A stretch of DNA of 64,000 nucleotides from Rhabdophis nuchalis. Lineage: Eukaryota; Chordata; Lepidosauria; Squamata; Natricidae. The stretch is from assembly GCA_039707465.1 (NCBI GenBank), contig CM077644.1, forward strand, positions 214,395,962 to 214,459,961, given 5' to 3'. The notes under the pieces were generated by a model. The model searched no databases. It saw nothing but the letters and a program-made list of their open reading frames with translations, and was not told the DNA's origin. Positions 1 to 11,600 of this stretch are shown here, one piece after another (positions within the stretch are counted from its first letter, which is position 1; the number at the start of each line of letters is the position of its first letter). A program made the translations under genes and the position numbers.

Positions 1-29
1 CAGAGAGAAAAAAGCAACCCAGCCTTTTT

Positions 30-462
30 TATTTTTTATTTTATTTTAATCACATTTATATTCCGCCCTTCTCCACAAAGGACCCAGGGCGGCGCACAGG
101 AATTTAAAAAACATACAAAACAATAAATACAGAATTTAAAAACATATTAAATTAAATTATAATCCTATGCTAAAATCCAAATTAAAATCCCCAATTTAAA
201 ACTATCTAAAATAGTCCCAACGGGAGGTTAGGCTAGGCCAGCTTGCTGAAAAAGATGTGTCTTTAGACACTGGCGGAAGAGGCGGAGGTCCGAGATGGTA
301 TGCAATTCAGGGGGTAGGTCGTTCCAAAGGGCAGGGCCCGCCACAGAGAAGGCTCTTCCCCTGGGTGTTGCCAGATGGCATTGCCCGGCCGACGGCACCC
401 TGAGAAGGCCTTCTCTGTGGGAGCGGATCGGCCGAAGGGATGTATGGGGCAGCCTATAGTTC
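30..462 (-). mobile_element. CR1/L2-type LINE 3' fragment
   Basis: On the - strand this carries the C-terminal reverse-transcriptase tail seen in the other copies here (REGLLRVP, RAFSV, PALWNDLP). It then has an A-rich 3' UTR ending in the hairpin-like CCGCCC...GGGCGG segment (about 60-95) and a T-rich tail. It is 5' truncated and has no complete gene. Confidence 0.8.
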
Positions 463-485
463 TATCTAAGTGAATTAGAGCAGAC

Positions 486-541
486 TAGCTGGGGAATTCT
501 GGGAATTGATGTCCATACCGCTTAAAGTTGCTGAGGTTGCA
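486..541. mobile_element. Half of a palindromic hAT-like MITE, degraded
   Basis: It resembles the right half of the perfect palindrome at 21899-22028 (GGGGAATTCTGGGA...TTGATGTCCA...GTTGCTGAGGTTG) with several mismatches. No target duplication was found. Confidence 0.5.
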
Positions 542-682
542 TTAGCAATCAGCACAGAAAATGGATACAAGACTACTTCATAATCATAATCATAATAATG
601 TGCCAATATAAAAGGCAACATATTTGCATTGGTTTCAATAGAAAACACATTTTAAAAACTAAAATACCAATATTGGTGTTTC

Positions 683-1799
683 ATGTAGGAGAACAGAAAG
701 AAGAGTCATCTTCTATTTTGGTGGGATGGAATCAAGTTAATCTCTGTGGGAAAGAGAATTACATGTTCAGTTGTGTTCAGTTGAGCTTTTATTGCAACAT
801 TTTATTTTCGGGGAGTCCTTAGTCCTCTCTGAGCTTGCTTGGTTTCTTGCAGACATTTCATTACTCTAATTATGTAACATCATCAATGCTAAGGTAGTAA
901 GGACAACTATCTTTAAAGCGCTCCATGGCTCGGGGCCTAGTTATATGCGAGACCGCCTCCTGCCCCATACATCCCTTAGACCGATACGCTCCCACAGAGA
1001 GGGCCTCCTCAGGGTGCCGTCGGCCGGACAATGTCGACTGGCGACACCCAGGGGGAGAGCCTTCTCTGTGGCGGGGCCAGCCCTCTGGAATGACCTACCC
1101 CCTGAATTACGTACCATCACCGACCTCCGCCTCTTCCGCCAATGTCTTAAGACATATTTGTTTCAACAAGCCGGCCTAGCCTAACCTCCCATGGGGACTT
1201 TTAGATAGTTTTAAATTGGGTTTTTAAAATTTGGTTTTAGCGCAGGATAGGTTTATTTAATAGTTTTTTAAATTATATTTATTGTATTTTGTATGTTTTA
1301 AATTTCCTGTGCGCCGCCCTGGGTCCTCTGTGGAAAAGGGCGGGATATAAATTTAAATAAATAAATTAAAAAAAAAGGAGTGCTGTTTGCTGTCAATTTA
1401 TACCTCTTCTGCAGTAATCAGCACTCAGATCATCATAGATTAAGGTGAACTTCATACTAACAACCAATTAAGAAACTGCCAAAGAGCCATCAGTAAACAG
1501 CCCAACCAAAGAATCTCTAAGACTGCCCAACCCACGCAGACAGGCAAGACACCAGAATATAAACTGACAACAAACAGCACTCCTTACTAGCTCTGATGAT
1601 GTTATCTAGTTAGGATAATGAAATGTCTGGAAGAAAACAAGCAAGCTCAGAGAGCACCAAGAATCCCTCAAAAACTAAAATGTTGAGATAAAAGCTGAAC
1701 ACAAGTGAACATGTAATTCTGTCTTCTCTTTCCCACAGAGATTAACTTGATTCCATCCCACCAAAATAGAAGATGACTCTTCTTTCTATTCTCCTACAT
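683..1799. mobile_element. Inverted-repeat foldback, probable Penelope-like element remnant
   Basis: The left arm is 683-903 continued at 1375-1402; the right arm is 1557-1799, its reverse complement with scattered mismatches and small indels. The spacer 1403-1556 is unique. The left arm is split by a LINE (904-1374). Each arm holds a CTGATGA-stem-GAAA motif resembling a hammerhead ribozyme core (right arm + strand 1593-1623; left arm - strand 856-886, with TTGATGA). Penelope-like retroelements are known to carry hammerheads in their terminal repeats, which may be inverted. No Penelope reverse transcriptase was recognised, so the family is inferred. Confidence 0.55.
904..1374 (+). mobile_element. 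CR1/L2-type LINE 3' fragment with target duplication
   Basis: It carries the reverse-transcriptase C-terminal region in broken frames, then the 3' UTR with the CCGCCCTGGGTCC...GGGCGG hairpin and an A-rich tail. It is flanked by AAGGA at 899-903 and 1375-1379. Removing it restores the left arm of the foldback at 683-1799, so it is younger than that structure. Confidence 0.85.
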
Positions 1800-1935
1800 C
1801 AGGGGTGTCAAACTCGCATCGTTATGGCATCGTCACATGATGTATTGTGACTGTTTCCCCCTTTGCTAAACCGGGTGTGGGCATGGCCACTGTGTAAACG
1901 CATCCGGCCCACGGGCCGCGTGTTTGACAGCCCTG
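1800..1935. mobile_element. hAT-like MITE, 136 bp, intact 8-bp target duplication
   Basis: The terminal inverted repeats are CAGGGGTGTCAAACTC and its near complement ...GTTTGACAGCCCTG. The flanks are an identical 8-bp duplication, TCCTACAT, at 1792-1799 and 1936-1943. Eight-bp duplications and CAG...CTG ends are typical of hAT elements. It sits at the outer edge of the foldback right arm. Confidence 0.85.
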
Positions 1936-1943
1936 TCCTACAT

Positions 1944-2758
1944 CCTCCTAACCTTCTGAAGAAAGAAGTGTCCAGCCCTTGCCAAGCAGGATTATTTCAG
2001 CATAATTAAGGAAACTTGTCAGCATGAGTCTGGCCACAGCCTACAGCCTTGGGGATTAAGTATGCATGTCCTTGGCATGCAGGAAGTCCAGATGTCTTTA
2101 TCTTCTTAGGCAATGAGTTAGATTAGGTCCAGATGGCATCCTGATTGCTTGAAACTCAGTTGATTGAATTAGTAGAGCTGTTATTTGTTCAGCAGTTTTA
2201 AAGCTCGGGACTCCCATTCGTTGTCAATGTCCTAGAGTTTGTTGCCAAATGCCTGGTGGGAGGGCAGATCAATAACTAACAACTCTATAGCATTTCTAAG
2301 TGTGTATATTTAACAGCCCAGTGCTGTCCTGGAGAACACATTCACATGCTTTTCTGTTGACCTTGATGTGGCTGGGCAGATGCATTGGCTGCTCTTGCAA
2401 CAGAAGGCTTTCGCTGTCTGCTTTGCATTTCAGCCTCATTTAACCACATCCTCTACCCAAAACCCACAAGGCCTTGCAAGCACCTGCTATCAAGCCACTG
2501 TGCCAGGGATCAAATCAAGAACATTCAAACTCGAAAGCTTTTGAGGTTGTACTAAAAGCTACCATACGTCGTACAGCACATTGTGATTGTTGGCCTAGTA
2601 TATTATTATAGTGTAGGCATAATAATACAATGTAGGTGTATACTATTATGTGTGTGTGTGGGTACATATGCTATTATAATTTAGTATATACTTATTATTT
2701 ATCATATGAGTGCTTTATGGAGAGCACTGGCACATTTCATCTCTAATTTCAGTTCTTG
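1944..2758. other. Unassigned intergenic DNA
   Basis: No open frame, RNA gene or repeat family was recognised. It may be the internal part of the same Penelope-like remnant, since it directly follows the foldback, but I cannot show this. An AT-rich stretch with short TATTA and TG runs lies at 2600-2700. Confidence 0.4.
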
Positions 2759-2950
2759 TCATAGAATCATAGACTTCTAGCCCAACTCCTTGCCAAACTA
2801 GGAATTCTTATACCATCCCAGACGAATGGCTATCCAATCGTTTCTGGAAAATCTCCAGTGATAGAGCACCCCAACTCTGGGACTCAAACTGTTCCATTGA
2901 TTAATTATTATCATTGTCAGGAAATTCCTCCTCGTTTGCAAGTTGGATTT
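2759..2950 (-). mobile_element. CR1 LINE 3' end fragment
   Basis: It starts CATAGAATCATAGA and continues with GGCTATCCAATCG...CTCCAGTG...TGTTCCATTGATTAATTA and TCAGGAAATTCCTCCTC. This is the well-known sauropsid CR1 3' region, seen less degraded at 35630-35885. On the - strand it ends in the ATTCTATG-type octamer. Confidence 0.65.
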
Positions 2951-3389
2951 GCAAGAAAGTAAATCGCTAGTCTAAAGCCATGTTGCTGGCTTGCATGCCT
3001 GAGGGAGGTTTAGAATTTAGTCACATGCTTTACGCCAGCACCTTAATCACTACACCAAACTGTCCCTGTCTTTGTCTCCCTTATCCAAAACAATTACTGA
3101 AAGGAAGAGAAAAACAGTGTTTTTTGCTTGACCAAATCTCATCTTAATGCAGCATACTGATTGTTCACACAAAAATGAGAGAGCTGAACAAGGGTTGTAA
3201 GAAGCAGATAAATACATTGATGAGTTTGGTGTGCTAAGCTGGATACGTTAGGGTGTTATATTGACTTAGTGGGTAAGTAATGAGAGTGAATGGACATGAA
3301 GGTGTAATAGTGGAGAAGATCGCAGAGATTTTGAGCTTACTGAACTGAATAAACAATGTTGTTTGCAGAATATCAACATGGGCAATTCT

Positions 3390-3797
3390 TAGTGCCCCTA
3401 AGGTTGCCCATGTTACACTGCTGTTCTGTGAGTTACACTGATTGCCAGTTTGCTTCCAGGTCCAATCCAAGGTGTTGCTCATCAACTTTAAATATTTTAA
3501 CAGCCAGACTATCTTAGGAACCATCTCACTCTGATGCAGTAGCCTGCCTCACCTGTGCTGGCACAAGGGGCATGCTGCAGACCCCATTGGTCAAGGAATT
3601 TTGGTTAGCAAGGTCTAGAAGAAGAGCCTCTTCTGCATGGCTCCTATCATCTGAAACATCGTGACCCCCACGGTGAGACCCACCCTCCCCCTTTTGACTT
3701 TCTGAAAGGGCTTGCCTGAAGCAAATGGGGAGCCACTGGATGGGCTGTGGCCTGTTCCAGCAAGGCTATTCTTATGTTCTTATGTTCTTATGTTCTC
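3390..3797 (+). mobile_element. Old LINE 3' end with octamer tail
   Basis: The segment TTACACTGATTGCCAGTTTG... resembles the conserved LHWLPV...F..K.L C-terminal region of CR1/L2-like LINEs. The element ends in three copies of TTCTTATG (3768-3796), the kind of tandem octamer that terminates CR1-like elements. Confidence 0.5.
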
Positions 3798-4219
3798 TTC
3801 CTGCCTAATTACTCAGTACATAATCTGAAGAGTGTAAAGTCTTCCTTACTTGCTACTACTCTCAAATTGAATCTCTGACTCAAAATCTAAAAATGAAAGA
3901 TTAAAAACACAACTGCCTGCTGGATGATTCTTCTTTCTTTTAGGGAAGAAGGTAAAATTTTATAGATTTCAACACACAAATAACACAGCCCTGTACAAAC
4001 CGTATGCAGTCTGGGACTTCATTTTTATACCCCAAACATTCTAATAATGGTGAAAGTATTTCCCTTAAGTACAGTAATAGTAATAGTTAGTGACTTTGTC
4101 ACTTTTATTCTCTGGCACAATAATCATTATATCCTTCGTTCCCAAATACTGCTTGATATGTCTCTGGATTAGATAATTTGAACAAATATGAACGTGTAAG
4201 AAGCATAACAGGAACCTTC

Positions 4220-4515
4220 ATCTTTTATCTAGTTAGTTAGTCAGTTTGTCAAACATGTACAAGATAACAGGTATAAGCATAGATATGAACACAGGAAATG
4301 GGTACAAATAAATGGAGACAGTAGGCAGTTATGCACGCCTCCTACAGACCTCTTAGGAAAGGGGTGAGGTCCATGCTAGACAGTTTAAGGTTAAAGTTAC
4401 AGGGCTTTGAGGATGTAACAACAGAGCTGGGTAGTGCATTCCAGGCATTGACAACTCTGTTGATGAAGTTATATTTTCTGTTTGGAGTCAATTGAGTTTG
4501 GAGCAGTTTACCTTC
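4220..4515 (-). repeat. Unclassified squamate interspersed repeat
   Basis: It has a GTTAGTTAGTCAGTTTGTCAAACATGT start, then GGTGAGGTCCATGCTAGACA and GTAGTGCATTCCAGGCATT. I recognise it as a recurrent reptile repeat, probably a LINE 3' region on the - strand, but cannot place the family. Confidence 0.4.
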
Positions 4516-4742
4516 AGTTTGTATCTATTTTTTTGCCCATGTATTATTGTGGTGGAAGCTGAAGTATTCATTGACAGGTAAACTTACTCCTCAATCACTT
4601 GTATGGATCCCTCTGATACGTTATTGGGAAGACCTCCAAAACTACCTAAACAACTGTATCCCTACCCAATTCTTAGATACAAAAGTGATATTTTCAAGAA
4701 ATAATATGCTCAGAGAATTCGATTATACAAAGTGGACAAAAT

Positions 4743-5226
4743 CCCCTCCTAACCATACTGATGGGCTCCAAATCCAAAGGTGATATCCGTTTTGCTCTGC
4801 AAATTCTTGGAGAGCTAACCCTAACCTTAAGTGGAAACAGAGTTCCAGGGCTATGCTGAAATCTGCCTCTGAAATATCGCTCTAGCATACATTTTCCAAA
4901 TATGCAGAAGCAGAGTTCCAGGGTTATGCCTTTTGACTCGGCCTTAGGTACATTTCCTGGCAAAATACATGGTAAAATCCCATTCGGCAAAATTCCACTT
5001 AAGGATAGGGTTAGTTCTCCATCAATTCGCAGAGCAAAAAGGACATCACCATTGAATTCTGAGTCCATCAGTATGGTTAGGAGGGGGCACCCCTTTTGAG
5101 CTGGCATTATGTACATTTTCTGGCAAAATACATGGGTAAATCTCATTTGGGAAAATCCCACTTAGAGTTAGGGTTAGCTCTCCATGAATTTGCAGAGCAA
5201 AACAGACCTCGCTTAGGATGGGGCAC
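4743..5226. repeat. Local inverted and tandem duplication
   Basis: About 95 bp at 4743-4834 is repeated as the reverse complement at about 4998-5091 (CCTCCTAACCATACTGATGG core). A direct copy of 4949-5047 follows 163 bp later from 5112 (GGCAAAATACATGG, GGGTTAG and CGCAGAGCAAAA blocks). The - strand stays open for 155 codons through these copies, but the peptide only reflects the repeat. No known family was recognised. It lies under 400 bp from the CD180 start. Confidence 0.6.
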
Positions 5227-5574
5227 CCATTTTATCCTTGGAATGTCATTCTACATAGAAGATGTTTTAAGTTTGGCTGCAAAACCCAGCAAGTTTCTCA
5301 CAAGGTTGTGAAATTTTCCAATAATTGATGGCAAGAATGGCACAAGTATTTAAGAGAGAAACCAGAAGTGAAAAAAAAAGCAAGAGGAACTGAAAAAAAA
5401 AAGATGCTTCACTAATATCCTTTGGGTGTTAAGAGGAAACGACATCATTTTCAGGCCCTCTATGGTCTCTCCTGAAGCATTAGATTCAAAATGCCTTTTC
5501 TGAACCCCACGCCAGAAAATTATTTTTCATCCGTCTTCCATTACAGGCGTGTGGAGAATCTAATCAAACCCTTA

Positions 5575-5664
5575 ATGGTTTGCTGCACATATTGCTGGCT
5601 TCTGATGGGGTTTTTAGGTCTCAGCTATGAAGTCTCCAAACCCCTCAATCAGATGTGCACTGAG
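5575..5664 (+). CDS. CD180: CD180 coding exon 1 (signal peptide)
   Basis: This exon encodes 30 residues ending in QMCTE before a GTGAGT donor (phase 0). From the ATG at 5575 the length equals the human first exon (30 codons) and gives a standard hydrophobic signal peptide. An in-frame ATG at 5491 would add 28 mostly polar residues. However, a good splice acceptor (ending TTACAG at 5546) lies between the two, so the upstream part may be intronic and exon 1 may begin at 5547. I therefore prefer 5575. Confidence 0.82.
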
Positions 5665-8600
5665 GTGAGTGATCACTTATTTGTCTTTCTATTGGGAGAA
5701 AAGTAGCTTCAAGAAAGAATCAATAATTAATTTGGGAGCAGTGAATACTTGCATGCTAACACTGGGTCAGTGAAGGGCTGAAAGTCCTCTGGTGGGTGAA
5801 ACAGAAAAACACACAGATAAATGCAGCACATTTGCTGTACAGAAAGAAAATGTGCTTTCTCTCCCTCCCCCCCCCCCCCCACAAATCAGTCTGACTTTGT
5901 ACCCATTGTTATAGTTAGTTGTGATTACATTTTATTAGTTTCGTGTTCACCGTGATCCAGGTTTGCTAGATAGAATCGTGTGCCTGCTTAGAAGCAGATA
6001 CCATTTTGAAATTCCCACATAGGCAATTTGAGGCAATAAACAAGCAAGCAAGCAAGCAGGTTGAGGTGGTCTATCTCTTCTTTATTTTCGGCCAAGAACC
6101 TTAAAACAAATTGGACCGACGGAGATTGGAGTTGAGGGAAGATGTGCTGTTTAAGACACCATGTGGAGTTTTCAGGCACCGCTTGGAATTGGCATGTGCA
6201 GGGAACATTTGCCAAATGCGGCTGGACTAAGAGGGGCTAGGAGAAAAACAGACCATTGGCACTTTTTATCTATGTGCACCAGGGGCTCTTGAACAGGTGC
6301 TTGGCTTTATAAGCAGTTTATATGCACCTCATTTCTGTACAACTAGACCTTGGGGTGTGATGCTTCTCATGGCACACTTACACTCACTAACACAGACATT
6401 TTTTTTACAGCTGTTAAGGAAAAGGCTAGCGGCCTCAGATTCCCTCTGGCTTTTTGAGTTGATCAAGTGATTGCTTTCTTGATATGTGCCAGGGATAAAA
6501 ACAAAAAAACAAAACCCACCACCAACCCAGGATGGGAAAAAAGAAAATGACTTGGCACGTGTATGAATGGTAGTAATAAAGTATCTTTCAGAAAGTTGTA
6601 CATGCTGTAGTCCACTCACAGTTTCATCTTTTATACCACGTTTCCCTATAAATAAGACAGTGTCTTATTTTGTTTTGACCCCTGAAATAAGCACCTGGCC
6701 TTATTTTCAGGAGGTCTTATTATTTTTGAGGTGCAGGAGGCGGCAAGCGTGGTCACCTCATGGCTGCTGCTGTGTTGCAATATTTTCAGAGAGGGCTTAT
6801 TTTCAGGGGAGGGCTTATTTTAACACATGCGTTCAAAAGCCCGATTGGGCTTATTATCTAAGGAGGTCTTATTTTCAGGGAAAGAGGGTAATGGCTGCTA
6901 CTTTGTCATTAAAGAATTCTACTATGTATAAACCTCCAATCTGATTGTACAGGTTGACAAACGTTAAGGAACAGTTGCAAGGTAATCAGGTTGCAGCCCC
7001 AGGAATGATCTTTGGTAGAGGATCAAATCAGATTATAATACCAGGGGCATCTGAGGTGAGGTTCACTGGCTTCAAATAGGTGATCACCTCACCCTCTTTC
7101 ACTGTATGTAGCATGCATTGCCCCCATGTAAAAAGGGAGGAAGGCTTTGAAGTTCAGTCTTGCCCATCAACTGAAGCCTGGGACTGTTGCTTAGAGTGCT
7201 CCTGCAGTAATTATCTGTATTATTTTCTTTAAAAATGATTAGAATTTACTAGGGGCTGTTTTGGACTCAGTGCTCCAACCTGGTCTAGATGTAAAGAGCA
7301 AAATCCAGGGCCAGGAACAGACACTTTGGTATCTGTCCAGCTTTAATGTGCTACAACTCACAACAACAACAAACAATGTCAATATGGAAGACAACAGGTT
7401 TGCTTGGTGTTTATATCTTGCTGCAGTCAAAGCCAGCTCTCGGCAGCTTTTATAACTTAAGTAGGCAGAACTAAAATAACATAGATATGATAAAATTAAG
7501 ATGAACAGCCAAAATAATGAAAACAAAATCAAAACCTCACACTCCAATTGACCATAACATTCAGGAAGGGTCAAGTCTACCCAGAATGCTATTGGGAACA
7601 GCTTCGTCGTCAGCATCTTCCTGAATGTACTTTGGAAAAAAGCCAGGCTAACATCTACCTCATTTTACTTCCTCAAAAGTGGGGCGCTAAGAATAATTAC
7701 TCTCAATATAACTAATAAGTCAGGCAGATTCGGGGAGGGAGACGGGTCTAAGCAGTGCTGTAGCTACCCATTTTTGTCCTTGGCCGCAAGAGCAGAGTAA
7801 CATTTGAAGGACAATGACATGTTTGACATGCACCTAATCTATTACAAGAATTAGAACCAGGTCATCAGCCAAGCACCCTTCCTCTCTCTGTATTTTAAGA
7901 AAATATCTATATACAGAGATTGATAACAGGTTTATACATGTTAGACATTAAATGTTAATTTATTCTTTTAAATTATATTGCCATTTCAAACAATAAGGCT
8001 GAATTTACTCTCACTTTAATCTATTAATCTGATTAGCACATTTTTAATATTTTCTTTTTACTAGCAGAGAAAATATTTCCCATAGTAGTTGAGCATCTGA
8101 TAATAACCCAAAAAGGTTACAAGTGAAACTTGGACTATAGATTATATAATCATACAAAGAACCTGTTTTGGGGGAGATTTTATTCCTTTAGCTTCCCAGC
8201 AAGTAAATTTTTCTTCTTCTATTTTGACTTGCACTGATATTTTCTCATTTTGCTGTGAAGACAGGCAATAGGTGCCACACATAGGGCACATAAAACCCTT
8301 TTTCTTTTCTTTTTTGCAGTCCTCCACTAACCAAACCAGGCAACTAGTCACTTAATGCAATTTCCCACCAACTTTCATCAGTTTGGCGTTCACCCATGAA
8401 GAAAACGTCAAGTCAAAACCCCAGAAGGAATTGTAGATTGACAATCCTACTGCTCCTTCTTCAGTAATTCCCAAACACTTTACTAAACTCCTGGGTATAC
8501 TCAGTGTACGCTAGACTGCAACAGGGGAATATTTCAAAAAGTACTAATTGTTCCCATAGGTCACAAAGATCCATTCTCCAGCTTTTCCCATCTTTAAAGT

Positions 8601-11600
8601 ACCCTGAAACTTCTTTTTAATACATTGAGTGCGATAGTTTTCCTGTTCAAAAGCAAAGTGCTCTTAGGGTTTTATTTAGGGAGTTTTCCATTCTGAAAAG
8701 TTAGTCACAACAAGACTTTGGTTGATGTCGGTCTTACAGAAGAAACAGTGGTGGGATTCAAAAATTTTTACTACCAGTTCTGTGGCGTGGCATGGCTTGG
8801 TGGTGTGGCATGGCTTGGTGGGTGTGGCTTGACAGGCATGGCAGGAGAAGGACACTGTAAAATCTCCATTCCCACCCCACTCCAGGGGAAGGTTACTGCA
8901 AAATCCCCATTTCCTCCCAATCAACTGGGACTCGGGAGGCAGAGAATAAATGGGGGTAGGGCCAGTCAGAGGTGGCATTTACCAGTTCTCCAAACTACTC
9001 AAAATATCTGCTACCGGTTCTCCAGAACTAGTCAAAACCTGCATAATACCACCTCTGAGCGGAAATATCTAAATGAAATATTAGATGAGAAGATCTCTCT
9101 GTCCCCCATGCAAACTTTGTTGTTAAAAAATGTTATGGCACATCAATTAACAGTAATCTATACGTATTGACTTAAATATTCCATCAAATCAGTTTGATCT
9201 GCTTCTAAATTCGTAGCCTCAGTAATATAGTAATACAAATATTTTCCTAAGCTGTTCTCACTTATATTTAAAAAAAACCCAACCAAACAAGCAAAGCAGG
9301 TGAACAACTACATTGACATCTAAATAGGAAATGTTTAGAGTTGATTTTATCATATTTATTTTCTAGGGTTTTTTTTCTTACATACATTAACAAATAAATA
9401 TGATATTACATTTGCTCAACAACTAAAAAAAATAGCTTAGAGCCGTGATGGTGAACCTATGGCACGCTTGACACAAGTGGCACATGGAGCCATTTCTGAG
9501 GGCACACAAGGCGTTGCCCTGTCAGCTGATTTTCTGCCTTGATTTTCAGCCTTGATTCTTGGCCTTGATTTTCGGCCAGTTTTTGGACTTCCGGTTTGCG
9601 CATTGGGCTGTTTTTTGCTCTCCCCAGGCTCCTAGAAAGCATCTGGAGCCTGGGTTGCGCAAAAAAACGGACCTGCCAGACCCACCGGAAGTTGGAAAAT
9701 GGGCTGTTTCTGGCCTCCAGAGGGCCTCCGGGGCGCGGGGGAGGCTATTATCATCCTCCCCGGGCTCCAAGAAAGCCATGTGTGCATGTGCGGGGCAATG
9801 CGTGTGTGTCATGCATGCATGAGCAGGAAGCATGGTGCGGGGGGGCATTAAAATATAGGGGTGGGCATGCGAGTGTGCACTTTTGGCACCCGAGGCGAAA
9901 AAGGTTCGCCATTACTGGCTTAGAGTGAGCAATTCTGAAAAAAGTAAATGCCCTCAAGGGCTCTGTAGTATTGGAAACAAAGGGAGGAAAATCAGCTCCC
10001 ATCTGCAAAAAAGATAAGCAAAGCAATACCCTTTCTGATCCAGGAGATCATTGGTTCTATAGCCGTGATGGCGAACCTATGGCACATGTGCCAGAAGTGG
10101 CACACAGAGCCATCACCCGTTGTTTTTCCAGGTTCCAGCGTGCCAGCCAGCTGGTCTTCACACATACGTAAGTGCTAGAAACTGGAAGAGTAGCCCCCCA
10201 GTATGCCTATGAGTGCTGGGAAGATGATCTTCTGGTTTCTGAAGTGTGCATGCGTACCAGCCAGCTGCTGGAAAATCAGGTGACCTCTTCCAGTTTTTGG
10301 CACTCAGCGCCGAAAAGGTTTGCCAACACTGTTCTATAGTATTCTAGATAAGGTATTTTGAATGGAAAGAAATTAAAACTATTAAAAATGCTTTAGAGAA
10401 ATAAATGTCTTTAGTTATGCTCTTTATGTTCACTTTCCAATGATATTTCTAATTGTTCTCCTCCTGACAGGAAAATTATATCCTAGCTGAAGAAAATTGT
10501 GTTCTGTGATTATTGTATTTAGCAATAATCTAATATTTTCTCCAGAATTTTGAAAAATTCACCCTAGAATTGAATGCAGTATGTTTTATACTTATACAGT
10601 TATTTATTGTGCAACATGGTAGGGGATCCCATCAGCAGTTATATTATTTTGAGAAATGTTTTCAAGGTCATGCACACATTGTGTAACCGTAATTTTTCAA
10701 TCATTTATCATTTGTTGAACTGTCAACCTATTGTGAACTCTCTGCATTAAAAATGAGTAGAAAGCCTGTATGTGAGATTACTATTTCACATTGAGCTCTT
10801 CACTGTACACGAGACACTATCAAAAACCCCTGTAAGCCCCATGTCATAACAGCATCTGAAATTATGAAATTCATTATCATTCATCTGATCGTTATCCTAT
10901 AATACTGATGGTCTTTTTTGTCTTTTTAAAAAATTGGTCCATTATATGGCAGCAGCAACAGACAAATGGCATTAATATAAATCTTAGAGAAGTGTCAATA
11001 ACTGAGCAAAACACCGTTAGCATTATTTTTTTAAAAAAATGTTAAACAGAGGGACAAAATGTCATTCTGTGACCCTTTTTATTCATTCCAAAAGGTGTTT
11101 AATTTGGTGTAAGCTTTATAATTTACCCTCCCTTCACATAGGTAATAAACGTTTACGTCAAATTTCTGGCAATGACATTTCTAATCATGGCTCGGTTTTG
11201 TTTAAACCTGATATAGTTTAAAAAAGAGTTAGGGTTAGGTTTCAGATTTGTTCTGTTGGCATATTTAGCTACTTGTTGGCATATTTACTTAAAATACAAT
11301 GGTTTTATTAAAAACATAAAACTGGAGAGATACACATAATACATTCAGATATATTGATAGTCCTCAATTTATAACCATTCATTAAATGTTTTTCAAATTT
11401 ACAATGGTGTGGTGTGGCTTGGTGGGCGTGGCAGGGAAAGAATACTGCAAAATTCCCATTTCCTCCCCACTCCTGGGGGAAGGTTATTGCAAAATCTGCA
11501 TACCCCCCCCAACAACCTGCTTTCCATTTTCCTGTTCAGAGTAACAAAAGAAGATCAACTGGGAGGCAATGGGGGTGGGGCCAGCCTATTTGCCGGTTTT

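Noticed and set aside
4815..4826. Telomere-like CTAACCCTAACC (and GGGTTAG near 5167)
   Set aside because: Only two units, part of the local duplicated block; no interstitial telomeric array.
4694..5161. 155-codon open frame on the - strand
   Set aside because: It runs across inverted and tandem copies of one repeat; no family motif, splice support or start context.
9546..10026. Overlapping open frames near 9.5-10 kb
   Set aside because: Composition effect in the GC-rich middle of a hAT-like element; no conserved motif.
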